This document shows, in pieces, positions 1 through 10,494 of a DNA stretch of 34,305 nt. The stretch is from Bryobacteraceae bacterium (GTDB lineage Bacteria > Acidobacteriota > Terriglobia > Bryobacterales > Bryobacteraceae): NCBI GenBank assembly GCA_025980435.1, contig JAICXK010000023.1, forward strand, positions 1 to 34,305. Reading direction: 5' to 3'. Below the pieces are notes generated by a model. The model had not been told where the DNA came from and did no database searches. It saw nothing but the letters and a program-made list of their open reading frames with translations. Within the stretch, counting starts at the first letter, position 1, and the number at the start of each line of letters is the position of its first letter. Both the position numbers and the translations under genes were made by a program.

Positions 1-1127
1 CGCTGGCGAAGGCGTTTCGCGCAGTCGCGCCGGAACTGGAGCCTACCCGGAAACAGATTTCCGACCTGAACACCGAGCTGAAGAAGTTGGGAATCGTCAC
101 CGCGATGATCATGCGCGAACAAGGCGGGTTCACACGCCCGGCAGCGTATATCCGCGAACGAGGGACATTTACCAGCAAAGGTGAACTCGTGTATGCCGAC
201 GTTCCGAGCGCCCTGAATCCACTGCCACGGAATGCGATGCCTAACCGGCTCGGTCTGGCCGAATGGCTGGTCAGCGATGATAACCCGCTAACGGCGCGCG
301 TCGCGGTGAATCACTTCTGGGAAGCGATCTTCGGCCATGGAATCGTCGAGACGAGCGAGGATTTTGGCACGCAGGGCGATCCGCCATCGCATCCGGAACT
401 CCTCGACTGGCTCGCCACTGAGTTTATGCGCGATGGCTGGAGCATGAAAAAGATTGAGCGGCTGATGGTGACCTCTGCCACTTACCGCCAAAGTTCGCGC
501 GCCACTCCGGACCTGATCTCACGGGACCCGTACAACAAGCTGTACGCGCGAGGCCCCCGGTTCCGGGTGGAAGCCGAGATGGTGCACGACATCGCGCTAT
601 CGGTCAGCGGCCTTTTGAGCAACAAAATGTATGGGCCAAGTGTGTTCCCGTATCAACCGCAGGGCGTTTGGGACATTCCGTACAGCGACGATAAATGGAT
701 TCAGAGCAAAGGCGAGGACCAGCACCGCCGCGCAATCTACACCTTCATTCGACGCAGCGCGCCCTATCCGAGCCTTGTCACGTATGACGCGCCCAGCCGC
801 GAATTCTGCACCGTCCGGCGCGTCCGCACAAACACTCCGCTGCAGGCCCTGACCAGTCTGAACGATCCGTATTTCTTCGACGCCGCGCGCGCCATGGCCA
901 GACGCATGACCACTCAAGGCGGTAGCAGCGAGGCAGATCGAATCACCTATGGCTTCCGCCTTGCTGTTTCACGCCGCCCAACACAGAAGGAACTGGAGGA
1001 CATTCTGACGTTTTACCGGAGGCAGTTAACGGAGCATCGTGGTAGCGGAGACGCATCTGAAGCAGCCGCATGGACCATGGTCGCCAACGTCCTGTTGAAT
1101 ATGGACGAGACAATCAGCAAGGAGTAA
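1..1127 (+). CDS. DUF1549/DUF1553 (planctomycete-type PSD1/PSCyt2-like) protein, 5'-truncated by window edge
   Basis: Frame open from nt 3 with no upstream stop ([32 protein letters not shown]...). DUF1553-like motifs: [60 protein letters not shown] and [27 protein letters not shown]. Followed directly by a DUF1501 gene, its usual partner. Confidence 0.9.
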   Translation, partial: LAKAFRAVAPELEPTRKQISDLNTELKKLGIVTAMIMREQGGFTRPAAYIRERGTFTSKGELVYADVPSALNPLPRNAMPNRLGLAEWLVSDDNPLTARVAVNHFWEAIFGHGIVETSEDFGTQGDPPSHPELLDWLATEFMRDGWSMKKIERLMVTSATYRQSSRATPDLISRDPYNKLYARGPRFRVEAEMVHDIALSVSGLLSNKMYGPSVFPYQPQGVWDIPYSDDKWIQSKGEDQHRRAIYTFIRRSAPYPSLVTYDAPSREFCTVRRVRTNTPLQALTSLNDPYFFDAARAMARRMTTQGGSSEADRITYGFRLAVSRRPTQKELEDILTFYRRQLTEHRGSGDASEAAAWTMVANVLLNMDETISKE

Positions 1128-1131
1128 AGGC

Positions 1132-2598
1132 ATGAAATCACTGCCATCCGACTTTCCTTCCGAGATGCTCCGTGCGTCGACGCGGCGCCATTTCTTTCGG
1201 CAATCGGGATTTGGAATCGGCGCTGCCGCCCTCACCGGGCTGCTAAATAGTTCCCTCTTTGCAAGCGAGGCGCATGCCGATACGAATCCCCTGGCGCCGA
1301 AGCCGCCCATGTTCCCGGCCAAAGCGAAGAGCATCATTTATCTCTTTATGGCGGGCGCTCCCTCGCAAGTGGATCTCCTCGATCCAAAGCCTGCGCTGCA
1401 AAAATACGATGGCCAGAACGTGCCGGCAGAACTGATGAAGGGAGAGAGGTTCGCTTTTATCAAAGGCACTCCCAAGCTGCTTGGCTCACCGTTTGAATTC
1501 AAGGCCTGCGGCCAGGGTGGAGCGCAGATTTCGGAACTGCTGCCCCATTTGCAAAGCGTGGCTGATGATATTGCCATCGTCAGATCGGTGCACACGACGC
1601 AGTTCAATCATGCGCCGGCGCAGATCTTCATGAACACCGGCTTCCAGATCATCGGGCGCCCCAGCATGGGCTCGTGGATGACTTACGGCCTGGGCAGCGA
1701 ATGCAAGGACCTGCCCGGTTTCGTTGTGCTGATTTCCGGCGAGAATCAGCCCGATGGCGGAAAGGCTTGCTGGGGCAGCGGGTTCCTCCCGACGGTCTAT
1801 CAGGGAGTTGAATTTCGTTCGCAGGGCGACCCCGTGCTCTTTCTTACGAATCCGGAAGGCGTTTCAGAGAAAAGCCGCCGCGAGTCGCTCGATCTCCTCA
1901 AGCAGCTTAATGAAATGCATCTGGCCAGCAACGGCGATCCGGAGATCCTCACCCGTATCGCCTCCTACGAAATGGCGTATCGTATGCAGTCGAGCGTGCC
2001 GGAACTGGTTGATATCTCGAAAGAGCCGTCGTCCATACACGAGCTGTACGGAACGGAGCCCGGGAAGAAATCATTCGCGAATAATTGTCTGCTGGCTCGA
2101 AGGCTTGTGGAGCGCGGTGTCCGGTTTGTGCAGCTCTATCATCGCGGATGGGACAATCACGGGACGTCCAGCCATGACGATATCGTCAACCGCCTTCCCA
2201 GCCTGTGCCAGGAAACGGATCGCGCCGCGGCGGCTTTGATCAAGGACCTGAAGCAGCGCGGTCTATTGGAAAGCACAATTGTAGTTTGGGGCGGCGAGTT
2301 CGGGCGCACGCCTATGAATGAGGCCAGAAACAACTCCAAGTTCCTGGGCCGCGATCATCACCCTCGCGCGTTCACGATGTGGGTAGCGGGCGGCGGGTTC
2401 AGACCAGGTATCACGTGGGGCAAGACCGACGAACTGGGATACAACATTGCCGAAGACCCGGTTGATGTGCATGACCTGCACGCGACAATTCTCAATCAGA
2501 TGGGTGTCGATCACACGAAGCTCACCTACCGATTTCAGGGCCGCGATTTTCGGTTGACGGACGTCGCCGGGAATGTGGTGAAGCAGATTGTGTTGTAG
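1132..2598 (+). CDS. DUF1501 family (sulfatase-like fold) protein with Tat-type signal
   Basis: Twin-arginine-like N-terminus ([23 protein letters not shown]); DUF1501 motifs [46 protein letters not shown]. 4 bp after the DUF1553 stop. Confidence 0.92.
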   Translation: MKSLPSDFPSEMLRASTRRHFFRQSGFGIGAAALTGLLNSSLFASEAHADTNPLAPKPPMFPAKAKSIIYLFMAGAPSQVDLLDPKPALQKYDGQNVPAELMKGERFAFIKGTPKLLGSPFEFKACGQGGAQISELLPHLQSVADDIAIVRSVHTTQFNHAPAQIFMNTGFQIIGRPSMGSWMTYGLGSECKDLPGFVVLISGENQPDGGKACWGSGFLPTVYQGVEFRSQGDPVLFLTNPEGVSEKSRRESLDLLKQLNEMHLASNGDPEILTRIASYEMAYRMQSSVPELVDISKEPSSIHELYGTEPGKKSFANNCLLARRLVERGVRFVQLYHRGWDNHGTSSHDDIVNRLPSLCQETDRAAAALIKDLKQRGLLESTIVVWGGEFGRTPMNEARNNSKFLGRDHHPRAFTMWVAGGGFRPGITWGKTDELGYNIAEDPVDVHDLHATILNQMGVDHTKLTYRFQGRDFRLTDVAGNVVKQIVL

Positions 2599-3763
2599 GG
2601 AAATCGCGCGCTTACATTTGCGGATCGGCGTGTTAATTCTTGTGCCGCTGCTGGCCTGGCCGCAAACCATCCAGGAATTGGAGTGGTCCGCGCGGCAGGC
2701 GCTTGCCGCTCGGGATGCGAAGGGCGCTCTCGCCGCATATCAGAAGCTGGCGCGCCTGGTTCCGACTTCGGCGGCATATCAGGACGAAGTGGGATTCCTG
2801 CTGGCCGCGACAAACCGGGCCGGGGAAGCCATCCCCCATTTTCAGCGTGCTACGGAACTGGACGCGAGTATGGCGCAAGCGTGGTACCACCTGGGAGCGG
2901 CGCTGGTCTTGAGGCAGCAAAGGGAGGCGGGTGTTCGCGCGCTCCAGAAAGCAGTACAACTTGCGCCGGATCACGCCGACTATCGCAAGCATCTTGGCGC
3001 GGCCTGGACGAGTCTGGGCCAATCGTACCAGCAGAGGAAGCAATGGACGAAGGCGCGCGACGCGTACAAACAGGCGCTGGCCCTAAACCCAACTGATAAT
3101 GCGGTCCGCAATAGCTATGGACTGGCGCTTGTTAACGCAGGTGACACACAGGAGGCGATCGCACAGTTCCGCCGCATTCTCCAGCGCGACCCGAATAATG
3201 TGGAAGTGCAGGTTAACATCGGGTACGCGTATATCGGCGCCGCCGATTATAAGGACGCCATCAAGCATCTCTCCGCTGTTGCTGCAGCTCATCCGGAATC
3301 CGCTTCTGCCCATTACGATCTCGGAGTGGCCTACAAGCAGAGCGATGACCTGCCGCATGCGAAGTCGGAACTTGAACGAACCGTGCAACTGGATCCGAAG
3401 CTGGCGGCGGCGCATTATCTGCTGGGCCTTGCGCACGTCGATAGCGGCGAGCCGGATAAGGCCATTCAGCAATTTCGAGCGGCCGTCACTCGGCAACCGG
3501 ATTATGGCGATGCCTGGTTCGAATTGGGGACAATTTTGAAGCAGCAAGGCGATGCAGATGGCGCAATTGACGCCTTGCGGCACTCGGTTGCGCTCGATCC
3601 GAGCGATGCCGGGGCCTTCAACTCACTCGGGCTGCTACTTCGCCGCAAGGGCGAGATCCCAGAGGCCAAAGCAGCCTTTGCGAAAGCCGCCGCGTTAAGG
3701 GCTGCCGAGGAGAAGCAGAAAGAACGAAAGCTGGAACAGGGAGCCGCAAAAATTCCCAGGTGA
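2588..3763 (+). CDS. Secreted tetratricopeptide repeat protein
   Basis: Repeated 34-residue TPR units ([36 protein letters not shown]...). Hydrophobic N-terminus [16 protein letters not shown]. Start uncertain: TTG 2588, TTG 2618 or GTG 2630. Confidence 0.85.
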   Translation: MCCREIARLHLRIGVLILVPLLAWPQTIQELEWSARQALAARDAKGALAAYQKLARLVPTSAAYQDEVGFLLAATNRAGEAIPHFQRATELDASMAQAWYHLGAALVLRQQREAGVRALQKAVQLAPDHADYRKHLGAAWTSLGQSYQQRKQWTKARDAYKQALALNPTDNAVRNSYGLALVNAGDTQEAIAQFRRILQRDPNNVEVQVNIGYAYIGAADYKDAIKHLSAVAAAHPESASAHYDLGVAYKQSDDLPHAKSELERTVQLDPKLAAAHYLLGLAHVDSGEPDKAIQQFRAAVTRQPDYGDAWFELGTILKQQGDADGAIDALRHSVALDPSDAGAFNSLGLLLRRKGEIPEAKAAFAKAAALRAAEEKQKERKLEQGAAKIPR

Positions 3764-3766
3764 GGC

Positions 3767-4204
3767 TCAGAACAGGTTGCCCGCGACGTGCTCCGCAGCC
3801 TCACGCGCTTCAGCGGCTAGGTTATTTTGAGCAGCGCTGTGGTTTTTCGAGCTCACTCGAATAACAAAAACCCGGTCTCGAACCCGGCCTATCGCGAGTT
3901 CAGAGGAACCGCCGTTACATGTCACTGCTTCGTTTCCAATTGCCTTCAGCGCTTGGCGCTTGGATTTGCACTCCGATAAATACTCCGGGTAATCGTGCTG
4001 TGCAACGATTTCGACTTCAAGGCCAGGGGTTGAAGATGGGCTGCCACCTCGGCGCGTGAATTCGCAGGTTGTTTGCGTCACTTTGGTATCCACCGCGCCG
4101 CCCAGGATCCCGCCCACTGTGCCCGCGTTGATCCAGGGACAGCTTTCGGCGGCACAGCAGAGCAGCGGAGCCAGAACCAGCAAGGCGAAAACGTTCAGGA
4201 TCAT
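3767..4204 (-). CDS. Small secreted protein of unknown function
   Basis: Signal-peptide-like N-terminus MILNVFALLVLAPLLCCAAES; multiple Cys; start codon overlaps the upstream CRTAC1 stop as ATGA (4201-4204), suggesting translational coupling. Confidence 0.65.
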   Translation of the reverse strand: MILNVFALLVLAPLLCCAAESCPWINAGTVGGILGGAVDTKVTQTTCEFTRRGGSPSSTPGLEVEIVAQHDYPEYLSECKSKRQALKAIGNEAVTCNGGSSELAIGRVRDRVFVIRVSSKNHSAAQNNLAAEAREAAEHVAGNLF

Positions 4205-6060
4205 GTGCTGCGGGCCGGTCGCAAGGGTTCGCTTTTAAGGACCTTGCCACCCTCCTGAATCGTGTACAGCCGGTTGACGTCAAGATTCTGCAGCCGGTCC
4301 ACTTGTCCGCTGAGCCAGCGAATTTCCACCAGATCCACTTTGGCGGCCTGATCCAGGCCGAAGTGCATGCGCAGATCGTTCTGCGAGAAATAACTTCCGC
4401 CGCTGCGCAATTCATCGACCTGCTTAAGCGGTTTGGCGGCATCCGGCTTGTTCCGAGCCACAACCGTCACGCGGCTGCCGATACCTGTTCGATTCGATTT
4501 CACTCCCACGAGCTTGATCTTGATCCAGTTGCGCTTGAGCGTGGAGTCACAACGAAGAAGCTGCGGAATCGCATTGACGCAGTTTACGGCAATATCAATA
4601 TCACCGTCGTTATCGTAGTCCCCGAAGGCGCAGCCCCGCGCAGGCGCATTCTCGAGAATCCCGGGTCCGCCCTTGTCTGTAACTTCTTCGAAACGGCCGT
4701 TTTGAAGATTTCGATACAGGTACTTATGCTCGGCATACTTGAGGTCGGTTTTCGAGTTATCGACCTCGGGGTACACATGGCCGTTCGACATAAGAATGTC
4801 GAGCCAACCATCGTTATCCATGTCGAAGAAGCCGACACCCCAGCCGAGCAGGCGCGTGTTGACGCCGAGACCGCTTGGGTAAGTGCGATCTTCAAAGGAA
4901 GCATCGCCAAGGTTCGTGTAGAGCGAGTCCGTGTCACCGGCAAAATTCGTCTTAACGACATCCAGGTTGCCGTCACGGTTGTAGTCGCCAACGGAGACGC
5001 CCATGCCGGCTTGTGGCTTGCCTTCGGGAGACAGCGCCGCGCCGGATTCAATTGCGATATCGACAAATGTGCCGTCCTTTTGATTCTGATAGAGCGTGGC
5101 AGTGCTCGAATCGTTTGCAACGTAGATGTCCGGCCAACCATCGTTGTCCAGATCGGAAGCGGCGACGCTCAACCCGTAGGTGCCTTTCGTATTCCAGATG
5201 CCTGCCTTCTCGCTTACATCGCTGAAGCTTCCATCTCCGTTGTTGTGATACAGAATGTTCTTTCCGCCCTTTAGACCCGGCGGCCCGCAAGCGACAAGCA
5301 ATCCCTTATATGTGCAAGGGCCAGCTTCCGGCGGAGGCGCGGTCTTCAGATCAAAATCGACGTAATTGGCTACAAACAGGTCCAGGTGGCCATCCTTGTC
5401 GTAATCGACAAACGTGCAGCCGGTGTTCCAGCGGGTTTTTGGGCCGTGCTGAAGCAAGCCTGCCTCTTTCGTTACGTCCGTAAACGTCCCGTTCCCGTTA
5501 TTGCGATAGAGCGCGTTTTGGCCGTAATAGGTGACGAAAAGATCGTCGTGCCCGTCATTGTTGTAATCGCCGACACAGCAAGCCTGGCCCCACCCGGTTC
5601 GATGCTCCAGCCCGGATCCTTTGGTCACATCGGTAAACGTGCCGTCGCGATTGTTCTTGAACAGATGGCAGTGCGGCTCCTGCCCCGGAGGGAAGCCTTC
5701 CAACCGCCACCCATTCACCAGAAATACATCGAGCCAGCCGTCGTTGTCGTAATCGTAGAAGGCGAGCCCGCAGCCGGTGGTTTCCAGCAGATATTTGTTC
5801 TTGTGTTCGCCGCCGTAGATCGTCTTAGCCGCAAGTCCGGCTTCCTTCACTACATCGACAAAACTGAGTCCAAGGGGTGTCTCTTCGATAGGCGATTTCG
5901 GCCCTTTGGGCGCCGGCATGGCTTTGGCGTTGTAGCTGCGCTCGATGGGCCCCGGCAATTGCTGCGGAGGGGCGGCCATCGCAAGCAGATCCGCGAACGG
6001 AAGCACGAGCGCGCTTCGGCTGAGCGAACGAATGAAATCGCGTCTATGATTCTGTTTCAA
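4201..6060 (-). CDS. CRTAC1 family protein (FG-GAP/VCBS repeats plus ASPIC/UnbV C-terminus)
   Basis: Seven D-x-[DN]-x-DG-type loops (DYDNDGWLD, DYNNDGHDD, DYDKDGHLD, DLDNDGWPD, DYNRDGNLD, DMDNDGWLD, DYDNDGDID); ASPIC/UnbV motif (IKLVGVKSNRTGIGSRVTVVA...RSGGSYFSQNDLRMHFGLDQAAKVDLVEIRWLSG); RRDF-type N-terminus. Confidence 0.93.
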   Translation of the reverse strand: MKQNHRRDFIRSLSRSALVLPFADLLAMAAPPQQLPGPIERSYNAKAMPAPKGPKSPIEETPLGLSFVDVVKEAGLAAKTIYGGEHKNKYLLETTGCGLAFYDYDNDGWLDVFLVNGWRLEGFPPGQEPHCHLFKNNRDGTFTDVTKGSGLEHRTGWGQACCVGDYNNDGHDDLFVTYYGQNALYRNNGNGTFTDVTKEAGLLQHGPKTRWNTGCTFVDYDKDGHLDLFVANYVDFDLKTAPPPEAGPCTYKGLLVACGPPGLKGGKNILYHNNGDGSFSDVSEKAGIWNTKGTYGLSVAASDLDNDGWPDIYVANDSSTATLYQNQKDGTFVDIAIESGAALSPEGKPQAGMGVSVGDYNRDGNLDVVKTNFAGDTDSLYTNLGDASFEDRTYPSGLGVNTRLLGWGVGFFDMDNDGWLDILMSNGHVYPEVDNSKTDLKYAEHKYLYRNLQNGRFEEVTDKGGPGILENAPARGCAFGDYDNDGDIDIAVNCVNAIPQLLRCDSTLKRNWIKIKLVGVKSNRTGIGSRVTVVARNKPDAAKPLKQVDELRSGGSYFSQNDLRMHFGLDQAAKVDLVEIRWLSGQVDRLQNLDVNRLYTIQEGGKVLKSEPLRPARST

Positions 6061-8316
6061 TTACTGCTCCGTGAAAAAGGTTTTGAGGGAGCCGGCCGGG
6101 CCGCCCGGCGCAAACCGAGGACCTGCCCCACTTGGCGAACGCCCCGTTATGTCTCTATGCACATGCCAAGGCACGCTTTCAATCGAGATTTCCGGGTGGT
6201 TACGCAAGTAATCGAGCGAATAGGTGGGCGCGCCCGGATCAATCTGCCTGGTTGCGAATAGCGCGGACTGCTCGGCCGCCGCTTTTTTCATGCCCATGCG
6301 CCGATACAGAACAGCCAGGTTATAGTGCGCCGCAAGATCATCTGGATCGATCGTCTGCAATGCCTCAAACTGCGCCCGGGCATCGACGTATCGATGCTGC
6401 TGGTAGTAAGAAATTCCCAATTCCCGGCGTGCATCGCGCGATTGCGGATATTGCGCGACCACTTTCTGCAGATCGGCGATCTCCTGATCGCAATGCCCTT
6501 CGCGCCGCTCCACCAGTCCCAAATAATATAGGGCCCGCGCGTTGCCGGGGCTCAGCGATAGCGCCTTATCCAGACTGGGGCGGGCTTCCGAGTATTTCTC
6601 CCAAGCGATGTAAGTGAGGCCGGCATTGATATAGCCATCCGCGTAATCGGGGCGAAGCTTAATAACTTCGTTAAACGCCTGCAGCGCATCGGAATACTGA
6701 AGTTGATCCAGATATGCAATGCCGAGGTTATTCCACCGCATCCAGCCGGGATTGTCTTGCTGATCGCGAGCGCCCGCGGGATTCTCGCCGAGGCGTAGGA
6801 CGCGGGTACGGGACGCCAGTTCCACAATCGGGTAGGCGGGATGATCCTTGCCTAACACGTTGTTCAAATAGCTCTGGCGCAAATGCCGATATTCGACACG
6901 AGCGGAGGCGGTCAAAGGATTCTTCACGCCGGCAGGAATACGGAACTGATATCGGACCAGGGCGGAACTGCCTGATTGGATTGTATTGTCGTAGGCAACC
7001 GAATGAATGGTCCACACTTTGTGGTTGTCCACGAACTCCCCGGCGCTATCCACAGGGCGGTTAGTAAAGCTGTGGGCGCGTTCGTCCAGGCTGCCGTCGG
7101 GCTTCAAAAAGCCGCTGTGGTAAATGTCCTTCCCATCCGCATCTTTAACCTCAAACTCAACCCAGGGCTGGTACAGGTCACGCACTTCCGGCACGAGAGA
7201 ATGCCCGATATTCTTGTTCTGTATCACGACGAGCATCTGCACAGTCTCACCGGGCGCCAGCTTAAAAGGGACCGAGCCGAGCGGCGCCGCCATCGCGCCG
7301 TCCGCCATGTCTTTAATGGCGAAGAGATCCACGTTCAGGTACATGCCTGATTTAAGAAACTCGATGGTCTTTTGTAATTGCGCATCGTAGCCGTAATAGA
7401 ACGGCACCGCGGTGTTCCCCGCTACCCAGCGATGTGAAGCAAAGGTTCCTTTCTTTGCGCCATACTCGCCGGTTCTCGCCGGCACGCGCATCATATGGCA
7501 GTTCTGGCAGGTGGTGAAATCGGCAGAATAAAACGTCAGCGGATTCTGTTTGGAAAATTTCGAGTTCTGCCACTCGTCGTATACCGTGAACGCGCGGATG
7601 AACTTATAGTCATTCAGCGGGTTCGGCATATTGGCCTTGTGGCATGCGCCGCAGAACCGGGCGGTGTGATAGAAGTCCTTCATAACCGCCTTGGCGTGGC
7701 GTTCGGGATGCGCCATGATCTCGCTGTCCGGAACTTCGCCCGGAATGGGATTGCCCTTTTCGTCCACCATCACGGCGGGGACACCCATTACATAGCTGCC
7801 GTTGCCGCTGTTCGATTGAAGCCGCTGAATGGAGTGGCAGGTCATGCAAGTTAGCCCATCTTCATCGAAGCTTCGATCGACCGTCGAATTCTGGTTCAGC
7901 GCGCCCGAAAGAACTCCGATGGGATTGTGGCAACTGTCGCAATGCCTCGTGTAGTCGATACCCTTAGTGCGCGCCAGAATATTTACGCTGGTGCGGTAAA
8001 ACGGGGTACGGAACGAGTTCGAGTGCAGCGCTTGACGCCATTGTTCATAGGCTTCCGGGTGACAATGGGCGCAGTACTCCGCCTTGGGAAAAGCCGTGGG
8101 CTGGATGAACTCGTTGCCTTCGACGGCCGCGTTTCCAGGCGATGCAATGTCATCTTTGCCGAAGCGAAACGTATAGCTCTGGCGAATCTTCGCGTCGTAA
8201 GCCTGGCGGTCGTTACTTTGAGTGGCTTGGGCGTGAATCCGCTGTGAGACAACGCCGGCTGCGCACACGAGCGCTGCAACAGCCGCGGCCTTCCGCCACA
8301 TCTTCGGTTTACGCAA
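6061..8316 (-). CDS. Multiheme (five CXXCH) cytochrome c fused to C-terminal TPRs
   Basis: CXXCH motifs CAHCH, CDSCH, CMTCH, CGACH, CQNCH; TPR units near the C-terminus; signal peptide. Start may be TTG 8316 or ATG 8301 (MWRKAAAVAALVCAAGVVSQRIHAQ). Confidence 0.9.
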   Translation of the reverse strand: MRKPKMWRKAAAVAALVCAAGVVSQRIHAQATQSNDRQAYDAKIRQSYTFRFGKDDIASPGNAAVEGNEFIQPTAFPKAEYCAHCHPEAYEQWRQALHSNSFRTPFYRTSVNILARTKGIDYTRHCDSCHNPIGVLSGALNQNSTVDRSFDEDGLTCMTCHSIQRLQSNSGNGSYVMGVPAVMVDEKGNPIPGEVPDSEIMAHPERHAKAVMKDFYHTARFCGACHKANMPNPLNDYKFIRAFTVYDEWQNSKFSKQNPLTFYSADFTTCQNCHMMRVPARTGEYGAKKGTFASHRWVAGNTAVPFYYGYDAQLQKTIEFLKSGMYLNVDLFAIKDMADGAMAAPLGSVPFKLAPGETVQMLVVIQNKNIGHSLVPEVRDLYQPWVEFEVKDADGKDIYHSGFLKPDGSLDERAHSFTNRPVDSAGEFVDNHKVWTIHSVAYDNTIQSGSSALVRYQFRIPAGVKNPLTASARVEYRHLRQSYLNNVLGKDHPAYPIVELASRTRVLRLGENPAGARDQQDNPGWMRWNNLGIAYLDQLQYSDALQAFNEVIKLRPDYADGYINAGLTYIAWEKYSEARPSLDKALSLSPGNARALYYLGLVERREGHCDQEIADLQKVVAQYPQSRDARRELGISYYQQHRYVDARAQFEALQTIDPDDLAAHYNLAVLYRRMGMKKAAAEQSALFATRQIDPGAPTYSLDYLRNHPEISIESVPWHVHRDITGRSPSGAGPRFAPGGPAGSLKTFFTEQ

Positions 8317-8391
8317 CCACTAGCCTCGAATAGGTTCATTCTCGCACTAACAGGGCGAGGGCTTAAAACAGATGGGGGCTGAGTGAATTTC

Positions 8392-8467
8392 TGGAGCCGG
8401 CAGAGGGACTTGAACCCCCGACCCGCAGTTTACAAAACTGCCGCTCTACCAACTGAGCTATGCCGGC
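8392..8467 (-). tRNA. tRNA-Thr (anticodon TGT), CCA encoded
   Basis: Reverse complement GCCGGCATAGCTCAGTTGGTAGAGCGGCAGTTTTGTAAACTGCGGGTCGGGGGTTCAAGTCCCTCTGCCGGCTCCA folds as a cloverleaf: 7-bp acceptor GCCGGCA/TGCCGGC, anticodon loop TTTGTAA, TTCAAGT T-loop. Confidence 0.97.
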
Positions 8468-8486
8468 TTGAATTTCGGGCGGAAAT

Positions 8487-10439
8487 ATGCTGCTTTCTGA
8501 CCGTCATTTTACACTGGCATCTGTGCGAATCCTCAGCTTGCTCGTTTTGAGCACGGCACTTGCGCCCCTCCATGGTGGCGCGGCGGAACTTACCGTTGTA
8601 ACCGATCACACCAACTACAATGCCGGAAGCGATGTGCGGGTACGGCTGCTGCCGGGCGGCAGCGCAAACGCCTCGATCCGGTACGCAGGCGAAGCCCGGC
8701 CGGTTGCGAGCGCCATTCACATTCAGGGGCGCGAATACGAAATCCTGTGGAAGATCCCCTGGGGCGCACGCACCGGGCGATATGAAGTGGATCTCACCAC
8801 ATCCGGCGGCGGCGCTATTAAGAATGCAACGTCCTTCGCCGTCCACCGGCAACTGGCGAAAGTTGAATCGGTCGAACTCGATAAAACCTTTTACACGTCC
8901 GGCGACAGCGTCAATCCACGGATCGTGGTGCGGAATTTGTCGAACCGGCCGCTCGACCACCTACAGGTAGAGTTTGAGCCGTATACGTATCCTTGGATCG
9001 CTCCCGCTCCCGATGAACCGCCCATCTGGAAGCACATCGTGGCCGCCTCGCTCTCGCTTCCGCCGGGCGGTCAGAAAGAATTCGACGTGCAGAAGGCGAC
9101 GGTTGTGCAAGCGCCGAAAGAACCGGCCCTCATTTACTATTCGGTGGTCATCCGGGACAGCCGCGAGCCGGACCGGATCTACGATCTTGCCTTTGCTCCG
9201 CCGGCGTTCACCACGCCACCCAACCAGCCGCTGCCTAAGCAATACCCATTTCTCTACCTGTATTCACATCTGACCGATGTGCCGAAATCGGAGGCATACC
9301 GGCATTTTTATCCGCCCCGGTTCATCTCCGGTGTCATCGCTTTTGATGCCGGCCATACCATTTCCCCGACTCATGTAGCTCCATCGCTTTCCTTCACAAT
9401 TAGGCAGCCAGGCGAGGCCGGATGGAAGGATGCGTCGCTGCGCGTGCGTGTCCTTGATTCGAGCGCAAAGGAAATCGAGAACAAACTGCTCCCGGGCCCG
9501 ATTCCTGGTCAACACGTGATCGGACTACGGCCGGAGGATCCCGGCGTCTACACGGCGCAAGTCTCCATTCAGACGCGAGATGGCGCGATTATCGCGCAGG
9601 ACGAGCTGGAAATTGCGATCGATGATCTACCCAAATCTCTTCTGATTTTCTGCGCCCACGAAGACGACGATACGGCGCATCCTGGCATCATTCGAGCCGC
9701 GGTCGAAAATCATATCCCCATTCACTTCGTCTATTTCACGAGCGGCGATGCGGGCGGTTGCGATCGGTATTATATGCACTCGTGCGATGCTGCGCGCGCT
9801 ATGGATTTCGGCGAGGTTCGTATGAGTGAAGCCCGGGCGTCCTTAGGACACCTGGGGGTTTCCTCGGATAACGTTTTCTTTCTCGGCCTACCGGACGGCG
9901 GGCTCGGACAGATTTGGGAGCGCCACATCAAACGCGATGATCCGTATCTGTCGGTTCTCCTGGCCAGCGATCATTCTCCGTACCGCAACGCAGCCATTCC
10001 AAACCTGGCGTATTCCCGCGATTCGGCGGTCTCAGCGGCGAAACAGTTCATTGCACGCTTCAAACCCGACGAAATCATCACCGGGCATCCCGATGAACGG
10101 CATGTCGATCATCGAACGAACAACTGGATCGTTGTTAAGGCCATGCAGGAATTGCTGCGGGAGGGAGTTATCTCCCGCGATACCAGACTTGTGGTGGATG
10201 TTTCATACGGTCCCATGCCGGGACGGCACGCGCCCTACGAGTATGAAAAGCAGACGCTCTATGTTTCCGGCGAAGCTGCGAAATTGGGCCAGGAGGCGCT
10301 GTGGTACTACCAGTCGCAAGATGGCAACCATCAGCAGGCGAATATCGTCGATTTCGATAAGCTGCCGCGGCAGGAGCCCTATCCGCACTACCGGATTCTG
10401 GACTGGCAGGAACATGAAGGCTGGAATGAGCGGCCATAG
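8487..10439 (+). CDS. Secreted PIG-L (LmbE-like) family deacetylase with N-terminal beta-sandwich-like region
   Basis: PIG-L-like motif ICAHEDDDTAHPGIIRAAVENHIPIHFVYFTSGDAGG and ITGHPDERHVDHRTNN. Signal peptide; start may be GTG 8523 (MRILSLLVLSTALAPLHGGAAE). Confidence 0.85.
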   Translation: MLLSDRHFTLASVRILSLLVLSTALAPLHGGAAELTVVTDHTNYNAGSDVRVRLLPGGSANASIRYAGEARPVASAIHIQGREYEILWKIPWGARTGRYEVDLTTSGGGAIKNATSFAVHRQLAKVESVELDKTFYTSGDSVNPRIVVRNLSNRPLDHLQVEFEPYTYPWIAPAPDEPPIWKHIVAASLSLPPGGQKEFDVQKATVVQAPKEPALIYYSVVIRDSREPDRIYDLAFAPPAFTTPPNQPLPKQYPFLYLYSHLTDVPKSEAYRHFYPPRFISGVIAFDAGHTISPTHVAPSLSFTIRQPGEAGWKDASLRVRVLDSSAKEIENKLLPGPIPGQHVIGLRPEDPGVYTAQVSIQTRDGAIIAQDELEIAIDDLPKSLLIFCAHEDDDTAHPGIIRAAVENHIPIHFVYFTSGDAGGCDRYYMHSCDAARAMDFGEVRMSEARASLGHLGVSSDNVFFLGLPDGGLGQIWERHIKRDDPYLSVLLASDHSPYRNAAIPNLAYSRDSAVSAAKQFIARFKPDEIITGHPDERHVDHRTNNWIVVKAMQELLREGVISRDTRLVVDVSYGPMPGRHAPYEYEKQTLYVSGEAAKLGQEALWYYQSQDGNHQQANIVDFDKLPRQEPYPHYRILDWQEHEGWNERP

Positions 10440-10494
10440 CGATTGCGTGCGCTGCTAATCTGAAAGCACTCCCCCGGGTCTTCGTGGTGCTCCA

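Noticed and set aside
4303-5274. 323-aa plus-strand ORF antisense to the CRTAC1 gene
   Set aside because: Repeated VIVV-type stretches mirror the antisense of the FG-GAP codons; the minus-strand protein has clear family motifs, so this is a GC-rich shadow ORF.
6095-6109. GCCGGG-CCG-CCCGGC hairpin near the 3' end of the cytochrome gene
   Set aside because: Lies in coding sequence, single short GC stem expected by chance at this composition.
5386-6261. 291-aa plus-strand ORF across CRTAC1 and the cytochrome 3' end
   Set aside because: Antisense shadow ORF, no recognisable motifs, spans two well-supported opposite-strand genes.
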